A stretch of 64,000 nt of DNA from Adiantum capillus-veneris (taxonomy: Eukaryota > Streptophyta > Polypodiopsida > Polypodiales > Pteridaceae): assembly GCA_014529385.2 (NCBI GenBank), contig CM043943.1, forward strand, positions 100,002,355 through 100,066,354, in the 5' to 3' direction. The notes below the pieces were generated by a model. That model did not search any database, had not been told where the DNA came from, and saw only the letters and a list, made by a program, of their open reading frames with translations. Each line of letters opens with the position of its first letter. The first letter of the stretch is position 1. This document shows, one piece after another, positions 1 through 10,060 of the stretch. The translations under genes and the position numbers were made by a program.

Positions 1-794
1 GCCGGCCGCAGTCGTCAATATTGTCGATCATGTTGAATGTGGGGCAGAGGTAGTATGTTAATGAGCTCTACACTCAGGCTACTGACGGTTGTAGTTTTGC
101 TCAAATCGCTCTCTTCTATTGCATATGCCCACCTTGCTACTACTGCATGCTGGTAATCTTTTTCTGGCTTTAGAGGTAGAGACAGCACAAGCCGAAGGAG
201 GGAGAAAAGGTGCAAGTTCCTTGGAAAAGATGGGCGGCTTCTTTTGAGAGGGCTAGAGGGTGGAGAAACACCTAAGTCACAATGTGGACAAGGTTGGTCA
301 AGGGTGGAGATCCATCATAGTTCATTGGCAAACACATTAATCTCGGGCATCCTTTGCCTTTTTATAATGGGTAGCATGAGGTCATTCAAAAGCATTCAAG
401 GTTTTTTAATTTTGTTTTCCACAAATCTTAAAAATCATCTCCTCGAACAATTCTCTAGCTTCTTCTTCATGTATTGCAGATACATCCAAAGCATGGAATT
501 TCATAGCTATCTCTTATACATGTACTACCACCAAAGCTAAACACATGCCTTGACATCTTCTTAAACAAGAGAATTGGTTAGTATACTAATTTGACGTATG
601 AACACGTACTCAAGGAAATAGGAACGCATGAATCACTTGATACATGCATCAAGATTTTTCCAGTAACAAGGGAGTTCTCTTAATATTTCTACAAAGAAAG
701 ATAAAGTAAAAAAAATTTGATGAGAATCATGGAAAGCACATCTTAGCTCCATCTTTGTTGCAGCATCCATGTTTGACCAGGAGCGATAATCTAT
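1..794. other. Unassigned sequence beyond the primer site
   Basis: If the primer site at 795-806 is real, this is the 5' internal part of a minus-strand element. A short minus-strand frame opens with ATG near 770 but stops soon, and I recognise no gag domain. Other short frames here show no domain. Otherwise I see nothing. Confidence 0.3.
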
Positions 795-806
795 GCTCTG
801 ATACCA
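795..806 (-). other. Primer binding site-like, tRNA-iMet type
   Basis: On the minus strand this reads TGGTATCAGAGC, the usual sequence complementary to the 3' end of plant initiator tRNA-Met that primes many Copia and Gypsy elements. It lies one base beyond the proposed LTR end. The identical 12-mer can occur by chance, but the match is exact. Confidence 0.55.
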
Positions 807-807
807 C

Positions 808-1229
808 TGCTGCAGCCGGAAGCGTAGAGCGCTCTACAAAATACATAAAATAGCACATAGCAAGACATAACCGAATAAATCTACGTACCTGTTGACTCGC
901 ACAAATCCATTATCGATCACAATACAAACAAAGAGAGACAGAAAGCGAGAGAGATTGAGAGAGCACGTGCAGGCGCACCTCCTAGAGCGGAGTGCTATGC
1001 CGGTAGGGCGAGAGACAAGAGAGGAGAGATGAGAAGAGCAACACAAACACAGGCAATCTCCCCCCGTGCAAGAGTGACCATTTCCCTCTTGCACGTATTT
1101 CATTTATAGATTTCTTCAATGGTCAATGTGAGTACAAACTAGCCGGCCGGTCATAAATGGCCAAAGCTCATAGAAGGCTACTTGAATAATAAATTATAAA
1201 ATATAATATCCTTTCGAGATCCTTTCACA
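808..1229 (-). mobile_element. Putative LTR (tentative)
   Basis: Read on the minus strand, this segment begins TGTGAAAGG (1221-1229), has a TATA-like box TCTATAAATG (1101-1110) and ends in CA just before a tRNA primer-site-like sequence at 795-806. That arrangement fits a 5' LTR of about 420 bp. No second LTR copy was recognised and no clear gag follows, so the boundaries are inferred. A 14-base perfect palindrome lies at 824-837. Confidence 0.4.
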
Positions 1230-1319
1230 TAACCCTTAGCCTTTTCCACCTGTCAGCTGCATTAAACAATAAAATATCAATTCCATAACAATGTCATTAT
1301 ATAAAGAAGATCTGCGTGT

Positions 1320-4140
1320 TAAGGTCCACCACTTGTCCAACCCATAAGGCTGTATCTTGAATGGTATTCATTCCCACCACTTGGAATGCACATGATTGGT
1401 TTTACATGGGGGTTTGGTTCCAAGGTCCGCCACTTGTCCAAGCTACCTCCATTTAAACATGGAGAGAAGCAAAGGTCCACCACTTATCCAAGCTAGGGTC
1501 CATTGAAACATGGAGAGAAGGATGCTCCACCATTTGTCCAAGATAGGATACATTGAAACATGAAGAGAAGCAAGCTACACCATGTCTCCAAGATGGTAGG
1601 CTCCATTGAAATACCTTAAACCCACGATATTTTGGTACATGGGGGGTTTACATTCAAGGTCCACCACTTGTCCAACGTATTATCCCTAGTAGCATGAGTG
1701 GTTTGGTCTCAAGATTCACCACTTTTCTACTCTATGTCAATATATTAAGAATATCTGGGTGTTAAGGTCCACCACTTGTCCAACCTATAAGGTTATATCT
1801 TAAAGGGTATACTTTGTCACCAAATTGGAATGACCATGCTAGGTTTTATATGGGTGTTTGGTTCCAAGGTCCACCACCTGTCCAATCTAACTCTATTGAA
1901 ACATAGAGAGAAGCAAAGGTCTACCACTTGTCCAAGCTAGGGTCCATTGAAACATGGAGAGAAGGATGCTCCACCTTTTGTCCAAGATAGGCTCCATGGA
2001 AACATGAAGAGAAGCAAGTTGCACCATGTCTCCAAGATGGTAGGCTCCATTGAAATACCTTAAACCCACGATATTTTGTAAATGGGGGGTTTACATTCAA
2101 GGTCCACCACTTGTCCAACCTAATATCCCTAGTAGCATGAGTGGTTTGGTCTCAAGATTCACCACTTTTCCACTCTATGTCATTATATTAAGAAGATCTA
2201 GGTGTTAAGGTCCACCACTTGTCCAACCTATAAGGCTATCTCGGTGTTAAGGTCCACCACTTGTCCAACCTATAAGGCTATATCTTAAAAGGTATTCTTT
2301 CTCACGACTTGGAATGACCATGATAGGTTTTACATGGGGATTTCGTTCCAAGGTCCACCGCTTGTCTCGCCTAACTCTATTGAAACATAGAGAGAAGCAA
2401 ACCTCCACCACTTGTCCAAGCTAGGCTCCATTGAAACATGGAGAGAAGGATGCTCCACCTTTTGTCCAAGATAGGTTCCATTGAAACATGAAGAGAAGCA
2501 AGCTGCACCATGTCTCCAAGATGGTAGGGTCCATTGAAATACCTTAAACCCACGATATTTTGTACATGGGGGGTTTACATTCAAGGTCCACCACTTGTCC
2601 AACCTATTATCCCTAGTAGCATGAGTGGTTTGGTCTCAAGATTCACCACTTTTTCACTCTATGTCATTATATTAAGAAGATATGGGTGTTAAGGTCCACC
2701 ACTTGTCCAACCTATAAGGCTATATCTTCAAGGGTATTCTTTCTCACCACTTGGAATAACCATGATAGTTTTTACATGGGGATTTGGTTCCAAGGTCCAC
2801 CGCTTCTCCAAGCTAACTCTATTGAAACATAGAGAGAAGCAAAGCTCCACCACTTGTCCAAGCTAAGCTCCATTGAAACATGGAGAGAAGGATGCTCCAC
2901 ATTTTGTCCAAGATATGCTCCATTGAAACATGAAGAGAAGCAAGTTGCACCATGTATCCAAGATGCTAGGATCCTATGAAATACCTTAAACCCACGATGT
3001 TTTATACGTGGTGGGTTTAAAGTCAAGGTCCACCACTTGTCCAACCTATTATCCCTAGTAGCATGAGTGGTTTGGTCTCAAGATTCACCAATTTTTCACT
3101 CTATTTCATTATATTAAGAATATATGGGTGTTAAGATCCACCACTTGTCCAACCTATAAGGACGTATCTTAAATGGTATTCTTTTCCACCACTTTGAATG
3201 CAAATGATAGGTTTTACATAAGGGTTTGGTTCCAAGGTCCACCACTTATCCAAGTTAACTCTATTGAAACATAGAGAGAAGCAAAGGTCCACCACTTGCC
3301 CAATCTAGGGTCCATTAAAAATGGAGAGAAGTATAATCCACCATTTGTCCAGATAGGATCCATTGAAACATGAAGAGAAGAAAGTTGGACCATGTCTCCA
3401 AGATGCTAGGCTCCATTGAAATACCCTAAACCCATGATATTTTGGTACATGGGGGGTTTACATTCAAGGTCCACCACTTGTCCAATCTATTATCCCCTAG
3501 TAGCATGAGTGGTTTGGTCTCAAGATTCACCACTTTTCCACTCTATGTCATTATATTAAGAAGATTTGGGTGTTAAGGTCCACCATCTGTCCAACCTATA
3601 AGGCTATATCTTAAAGGGTATTCTTTCTCACTACTTGGAATGACCATGATAGGTTTTATATGGGGGTTTGTTTCCAAGGTCCACCACCTGTCCAAAGTAA
3701 CTCTATTGAAACATAGAGAGAAGCAAAGGTCCACCACTTGTCCAAGCTAGGCTCCATTGAAACATAAAGAGAAAGATGCTCCACCTTTTGTCTAAGATAG
3801 GCTCCATTGAGACATGAAGAGAAGCAAGCTAGACCATGTCTTCAAGATGCTAGGCTCCATTGAAATACCTTATAACCACGATATTTCGTACATGGGGGGT
3901 TTATATTCAAGGTCCACCATTTGTCCAACCTATTATTATTTCTAGTAGCATGAGTGTTTTGGTCTCAAGATTCACCACTTTTCCACTCTATGTCATTATA
4001 TTAAGAATATATGGGTGTTAAGGTCCACCACTTGTCCAACCTATAAGGCTATATCTTAAAGGTTATTGTTTCTCTCCACTTGGAGTCACCGTGATAGGTT
4101 TGGTTCCAAGGTCCACCACTTTTCCAAGCTAACTCTATTG
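1320..4140. repeat. Tandem array, about 441 bp period
   Basis: The anchor phrase CAAGGTCCACCACTTGTCCAA followed by a TATTATCCCTAGTAGCATG phrase recurs near 1657, 2097, 2581, 3025, 3466 and 3910. Spacing is about 440-444 bp except one step of about 484. Each unit contains sub-repeats of 40-45 bp that alternate the 18-base motif GGTCCACCACTTGTCCAA with CATTGAAACATGGAGAGAAG. The long step holds an extra copy of a roughly 43 bp block near 2195-2280. Similar minus-strand frames of 65-90 codons appear in several units but follow from the repeat and show no domain. The array abuts the 3' end of a minus-strand gag ORF. Confidence 0.9.
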
Positions 4141-5376
4141 AAACATAGAGAGTTCTTCATCCCCTTCTAAGCCCCCCCTTTGGCAATGTTGTAACTCCTC
4201 ACATTGTACCACCTCAAAGGTTGATGGATTACTATTTGATTTTGTGAAAACTTTGGCTTCTTGCATGATAGGTTCCTCCATGCTTAATATACCTGGGTCA
4301 TACCAATGCTTTTCAATATCCTCAAACAATTCTTGAAGATTATCCTCACATGGATTCAAGTCACACTCTTCTTCTTTGTTTTGAAGTTGGCATTCCATGT
4401 ACACAATCATCTCTTTATGATCAATGTGGTCTATGATCTCCCCACCTATGATTTCATCTTCTTCTTCCCTCTCTTCTTTTAGACAAGATACACTCTGAGA
4501 ACATTCCATAAGATCAAGGTTACCTTCAAGGTCTTCATTCTCCATAGAGTCATGTTGCACAAAAGGTTCGTCTGCTCGGACTAGAAATTGATCCTTCGCC
4601 AAAAGGTTGTATGTATCCATTATTGAATCATCTATGCCATTTGAGATATCTTGTGTCGATTTTTGCATGCTTGTGATAAAGGTAGAAGAAATAGATTCCA
4701 CATTTGAATCTTGGCCACACACTTTAGCACTTGAATAATCAGTTGGCATGTAAGTAACTTCTTCAACATTTGTCGGAGTAGAAGGAGACAAGTATGGCAA
4801 AGGAGATGACTCCTTGATAGAAACACTTTCATGATGGTTGGTTCTTCCAGCATGATGGAAACCATTTTTGATGTAGAAGTACTTGTGAAACTTCCTTCGG
4901 GCAATAGTGACCTCTTGTTCAAAGGTAGAGGCTCCACTACAAGTAACCTTAGTCTTTAAGAAAGGAGAGAAACCCGAAATAAATTGCTGCATTTTTACAT
5001 AATCTGAAAATGTAGAACTAAACCCACGTCCTCCCCATTGACGAGAAAAAATATCCTCATAAGCATAGTAGTCTTCACCATGTTGTTGAAGTCTCCCTAA
5101 TAAAGCCCATGCTTTCTCCATTGTTGGAAATTTAGAGAATCTGGTCTTCAAAGCTTTGGAAATTTGGGTATACCCATCTTCAATCTGAGAAGACATACTC
5201 CAAAACCATTTCTCAATGTTGCCTCTAAGGCATAGCAATAGAAAATCCCCTTTTTCAATGTCATCCCTTTTACCAAGGATACGACAAACCATTCTAAAAT
5301 CAGCAAGAAAATCATCAACATCTTCTTCTAGATTTTCGAAGAAGATTGGGATATCATCAAAGGTATAGCGTTTCAT
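4135..5376 (-). CDS. Gag-like protein of a Ty3/Gypsy element
   Basis: Open frame of 413 codons without stops. Residues about 1-170 look like the retrotransposon gag (capsid) domain: an acidic N-terminus, a segment LLLCLRGNIEKWFWSM that matches the LxGxAxxWF-type gag core, then amphipathic helices. The rest is acidic and low complexity. There is no CCHC zinc knuckle, protease or RT. It lies about 300 bp downstream of a primer site and a 2.67 kb LTR in the same orientation, as expected for gag. Its last codons and stop lie inside the edge of the tandem array, so the C-terminus was probably redefined by the junction with the array. I chose the ATG at 5374-5376 because the gag-like region begins there. 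It may be inactive despite being open. Confidence 0.7.
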   Translation of the reverse strand: MKRYTFDDIPIFFENLEEDVDDFLADFRMVCRILGKRDDIEKGDFLLLCLRGNIEKWFWSMSSQIEDGYTQISKALKTRFSKFPTMEKAWALLGRLQQHGEDYYAYEDIFSRQWGGRGFSSTFSDYVKMQQFISGFSPFLKTKVTCSGASTFEQEVTIARRKFHKYFYIKNGFHHAGRTNHHESVSIKESSPLPYLSPSTPTNVEEVTYMPTDYSSAKVCGQDSNVESISSTFITSMQKSTQDISNGIDDSIMDTYNLLAKDQFLVRADEPFVQHDSMENEDLEGNLDLMECSQSVSCLKEEREEEDEIIGGEIIDHIDHKEMIVYMECQLQNKEEECDLNPCEDNLQELFEDIEKHWYDPGILSMEEPIMQEAKVFTKSNSNPSTFEVVQCEELQHCQRGGLEGDEELSMFQ

Positions 5377-5670
5377 AGTCTCTCAATGCTAGAACCACAC
5401 AAAGATTAGTTCCAAACAATCATTTTCTCTCATGACATCAACTAACTACACCAAGTATTGAAAGGTCTTTCAACATGAATTCTAGATTCTTATGTGAAAA
5501 TGTTTTTTTTCTTTCTTATGTTATGCTAATCCAAACAATATTCTAGATCAATTTTTGTTGCCTTGAAATTAAACTCGGTCATACAAGTTTTCATGATTCA
5601 TATAATCTACTTGATTATGCTAAAATTCAAGCATTTATGCAATACAACAATAATAAGCACAAAGTCATTC
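5377..5670 (-). other. Untranslated leader between primer site and gag
   Basis: AT-rich sequence without a convincing frame, between the primer site and the gag start. This is the expected position of the 5' leader of the minus-strand Gypsy element. Confidence 0.5.
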
Positions 5671-5686
5671 CTCAGTGGGGGCACCA
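5671..5686 (-). other. Primer binding site-like
   Basis: Minus strand reads TGGTGCCCCCACTGAG three bases after the LTR end (CA at 5690-5691). The initial TGG pairs with a tRNA 3' CCA end. I do not identify the tRNA. The position supports the LTR boundary. Confidence 0.6.
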
Positions 5687-5689
5687 ATT

Positions 5690-7274
5690 TGAGGCGGTCC
5701 GGGGCGGGCAACAAGAGAGGTGACCTCTAAACACCTCTCAAGGCACTCGTGCTGCTCAATTGGGACTCGGGCAACCACAAGCAAGAAATAACAACAACAA
5801 ACCCACATCCAAACAAATGAAGGGGCACCACCTAGTTATGGTATGCGAACTAGGACGCAAGAGAGATTTTGGCACAACCAAGAGGATGCTCCACAAAACA
5901 CACACAAGCAACCTCACACCAAGACTCACAAAAAATGGGCCAGAGAGAGCTAGAGCAAAGGGAAGAGAAACAGGAATGGATCTTGCATAATACCTTATTT
6001 GTGACTTGCAAATGGAGATGGTTCATTATGTTTCTATCGTAGAGTTTGTACAAAACTCAGTCAATGCTTAGTGAATGCTAAACATTGCCAACACACACAG
6101 AGTGTCTTAGGGTGTGGGAGACCTCTCACCACAATACCCTCTTACAATGGACACAAAATTGGCAATGAAAACACACTAAAACACTTTCTAAAACAAGATA
6201 AACGATAAAACTCAAAGTACACAAGTCACCTTGAATTCACTAAACCATATCCCACAAGTGGAAGGACGAAGATTTGAACGTCGAATCATGCCTTTGATGC
6301 ACCAAACCTCAATTTATTGATGATGGAGGAACATATACAATAGTGGTTTTGAGATTTTGAACTCACACTCTCTTACTTGCAATGTGTACCTTGAAATCTT
6401 CTCTCACACCAAGAGTGAAGCTCACAAAGTGGTTGCTACACCTAAGTCTCTCCTCACGCATAGAGTGTTCGGGTGCTATGTAAGATATTGGAGGTTGTTT
6501 TACAAGAAGGAGAGGGGCCTATTTATAGGTTGGATACCCCTCATTAAGATTATTGAAAATCCTAATTTACAAGCTAACAAATTAGGATTATGATTTTTTT
6601 GAATATCAACACGTTGCGGGCCTTCTTTGTCTGCTTGAGTAATGGATGTGGGCTAAAAAAAGAGCATTATTGATGGTAGATAAGGTGAAAGTAAGTAAGG
6701 AGATAGAGAGAGAAAGAGAGAGAGAGTTACTATACACATGTCTTGAGGTGAGGTGTCTTTTATGGTTAGGTCAATGGCTATTTTGTGTTAGTATGTTAGT
6801 GGTTAGTGTTAGTAATCACTAGAAGGTTAATGATGTATTTACAATGGGTAGAATGGGGTGGATGGTTGAAGTAAGATGGTTGAATGAAGTGAGGAAATCC
6901 TTGTGATGGTGAATCTTGAAGAAGTTTTTGACTTACTTGTGTAGGTTCTCAAAATGACTATCGATCTTCTTCTTTGTCTTCTCTTCTTTACGCCACCGCC
7001 GCCAAGGTTGATTATCGCGCGATGAAAATGGTAATTTGGTTGATGAGATCTCTTGATTTGCAGAGGTTAAGCATGGTTTACATGCTGAATTTTATGTATA
7101 TAGAGAAGGGGTAAGATGGAATTGTACTTTGGAAGTAATAGATAGAGGCATAAAGATGGTGTATGTACATGTACAACTCATATGAGATCTATGGAAGTAA
7201 GAGGGGAGGTTAATGGTGAAGAAGGTGAGAGACACCATTGAAGGTACAGGTTTCAGTGAGAGATTGAAAGGAAT

Positions 7275-7311
<37 letters not shown>

Positions 7312-8357
7312 AGTGTGGAAAGAGGTGAGAGAAGACTATGGGCTACTTGTGAGAAAAGTGGGCAGGCTAGTGTCCACTCAAAAAATCCTAGCTCACCGAT
7401 GGTTACTCCAAAAATCACCAAAATGTTTGAGGTGATTACTCAGCTCCTTTTCCACATTTTCTCTTTTTACCACTGCTCCAAATTCGGAGTGGAGTTGGGT
7501 GCCAAAAATCTCACCAAAAAGCCTATTTTTTAATGCCTGCAAAAGTCTTTTGGTGGCCCCCTCCTGTGTTGAATTTGTACAATGCATCCAAGACTGAGCC
7601 CCTCCTTTGTCATATCATAATACAAAGCATCCAAGTTGCCCTTTACACATGCATGGAGGAGGATTATTGGTGAATAAAGTAATATATACATGGTTGGACT
7701 AGTGTATGGACTATTCATGGATTTTAGCTCAATGAGCACATGGTGTTAGAATAAAAAATATGGAGAAATTATGGATATGGAAAGATATTGGAATCATATG
7801 ATATGGTCCCTCTTTGTATTATTTTGGGTGAAAGAGGAGAAGGTATGCAAGTAAATGAAAATAATATAATAAACGTGACTAAGGGAGTAGAGATTATTTA
7901 TTGTTTTCACGAGGGTGAGGGTGAAAATGTGGGAGTGATTTGTATAAAAGAAAAATATGAGGTTAGAGTATGTACACATTGGCAAAAAATATACTTATGG
8001 TGTAAGAGGATGAAAGAAGGCATACACAGGTTTAGTAAAACACACAGCTAAGTATAATTATTTAAATAAAACACCAGAATAATTATAACAATCCCTATAT
8101 TTAGGCCATATATACAATGCAATATTTACACACAAATGGGCCATAATATTTTTTTATTTTTATTTTTTTATTTTTTTTTGCTCAACTAGCCCAGTGACTA
8201 GCTAATTGAGAGTTTTTAAGAAAATATGGAGAAAGTCCCCTAACTCACACACGCATATGTACAGTGAAATGGTAGGGATAGCCACAGTGTTTGGGTTATT
8301 TTGGTAGGGTGAGGTATCTCACTATGAGAATTATAGAAAGCTGAAAAACGGCTATCA
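5690..8357 (-). mobile_element. Long LTR of Gypsy family T (copy A)
   Basis: On the minus strand the segment starts TGATAGCCGTTTTTC at 8357 and ends CCGGACCGCCTCA at 5690, followed by a primer site. The same start, an internal stretch around ACACTGTGGCTATCCCTACC and the same end recur in plus orientation at 34529-36572, so both are LTRs of one family. A TATA box (CTATAAATAG, minus) lies at 6518-6529 and matches one at 36265-36275 in the other copy. Copy A is about 620 bp longer, with much of the extra between the TATA box and the LTR end. It includes a (GT)16 tract. Short frames inside are not convincing genes. Confidence 0.85.
7277..7308. repeat. (GT)16 microsatellite
   Basis: Thirty-two bases of uninterrupted GT dinucleotide inside LTR copy A. 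I noticed no matching tract in LTR copy B at 34529-36572. Confidence 0.95.
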
Positions 8358-8880
8358 CTATATTTAAGGTGCCAAAGGTTTGGCGTTATGGTCCTATATT
8401 TAGGCAAGTGGTCAACACATATATGACCAAGTGCACACTGTGCTAAGAAATTTGGCCACCACTTCACTTGCCAAAGTTTGGGCCACATGGTCAATCCTAA
8501 GTTTCCAATGTTCTTACTATGTCATAAGAGACAACAGTTCTTTTTTGTCACATTTTGCCTCGTGGAAAACCTCTGCTTGTTTTCACATACTCAGGCACTT
8601 CAAGCCATAAGAAATTTTCATTACTCTTCGGCAACTTTTTAGTTCAAGTCTTCAATTTTTTTTTGTTTAAGGCCACCCTAAACCATTTTCATTTAGGGGT
8701 ATCTAAAACTAGCTTTTTGGCAATTCGGGAAGAAAACGGTCAAAGTTTTATACTTAATTTTAACCACTTGACCAATTCAAATATTGGAAAGCAAGGTCTT
8801 GTAATACTTTCCTTTGGACATCACACATTAAAACTAGGTCCCCTTCTTTTCCAATCTATGCTCTAATACAATAAAGGGCT
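8358..8880. other. Unassigned flank of the LTR
   Basis: AT-rich sequence outside the LTR of copy A. It includes a frame of 103 codons at 8555-8866 with no recognisable domain. I see no gene, and the last part grades into the next repeat array. Confidence 0.4.
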
Positions 8881-9970
8881 TTTGATTTCAAGATGCACCA
8901 CTTTCCCAACATTGATTCCATTAAAGAAGCTAGCTCTACTTAGACATCTAATAGCAAGGTCCTGTACACTTCACATTAAACATTTTCCATGACATGTAGG
9001 TCCACCACTTGTCTAACCTATTCTCTAATAGAGCAAGGGGGTTTTGGTTTCAAGATCCACCACTTGTCTTTGGACATTCACCATTACAACTAGGTCCACC
9101 ACTTGTCCAAGCTATGTTCTAATACACTAAGGAGGTTTTGTTTTCAAGGAGAACCACTTGTAGGACTTTGTTTTTGGAAGTAATGTCTTTACATATTTCA
9201 CCTTGGACCTTGGACATTGGATACTACAACTAAGCCCACTACTTGTCCAAGCTATCCTCTAATATAGCCAAAGGGTTTGGGTTTCAAGATTCACCACTTT
9301 TCCAACCTTGCTTCCATTAAAGAAAGGAGGGGCATTATAACTAGGTCCACCACTTGTCCAAACTATGCTCTGATATAGAAAGGGGATTTTAGTTTCAAGA
9401 ATCCACCACGTGTTCAACCTTGCAAGACTCAAGGGATACTTGGACATTGGAAAGCATAGTCCTATAGTAGTTGATCCTATAGTAGTTGATAGGTGGCAGT
9501 GGGTATTACAACTAGGTCCAACCTATGCTCTAATATAGCAAAGAGGCTTTGGTTTCAAGGTCCACCACTTGTCCAACCTTGCTTCCATTAAAGAAAGGAG
9601 GGGCTATGTAAACATGGGGGTGCAAGGTAGAAAGGTCCTAAGGTATTTCACCTTGGATATTGGGCATTATAACTAGGTCCACCACTTGTCCAAGCTATGA
9701 TCTGATATAGAAAGGGGATTTTAGTTTCAAGATCCACCACGTGTTCAACCTTGCAAGACTCAAGGGATACCAAGACATTGGAAAGCATAGTCCTATAGTA
9801 GTTGATAGGTGGCAGTGGGTATTATAACTAGGTCCACCACTTGTCCAACCTATGATCTAATATAGCAAGGAGGCTTTGGTTTCAAGATCCACCATAATTT
9901 CCAACCTTTCTTCCATTAATATAGAAAGGAGGATTTGGTCTCAAAGTTCACCACTTGTCCAACCTCTGCA
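8880..9970. repeat. Second array with the CCACCACTTGTCC motif
   Basis: The phrase AACTAGGTCCACCACTTGTCCAA and variants recur, mixed with phrases such as TTTCAAGATCCACCAC and CTTCCATTAAAGAAAGGAGG. A longer block beginning GATATAGAAAGGGGATTTTAG occurs at about 9372 and 9703, giving a period near 331 bp. A small duplication of CCTATAGTAGTTGAT sits at about 9462-9491. The core motif is shared with the 1.3-4.1 kb array although the longer unit differs. Confidence 0.8.
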
Positions 9971-10060
9971 AACCTTTTTCATGTTGTAGCATGATTTTTT
10001 GTTTGAAGAGTATTTTTCTATGACTATGGATTTAACAATGTAATCTTTTTCACTTGCAGG

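Noticed and set aside
1921-3044. Three similar minus-strand ORFs of 65-90 codons
   Set aside because: They lie in successive units of the 441 bp array, so their similarity follows from the repeat. Composition follows the repeat and no domain is visible.
1320-4140. CRISPR-like array
   Set aside because: Eukaryotic context; units are long and nearly identical with no unique spacers.
4632-4937. 101-codon minus-strand ORF
   Set aside because: Entirely inside the gag frame in another phase; Leu-rich shadow.
7092-7533. Overlapping ORFs on both strands with VCVCVC or HTHTHT runs
   Set aside because: Produced by the (GT)16 microsatellite inside the LTR.
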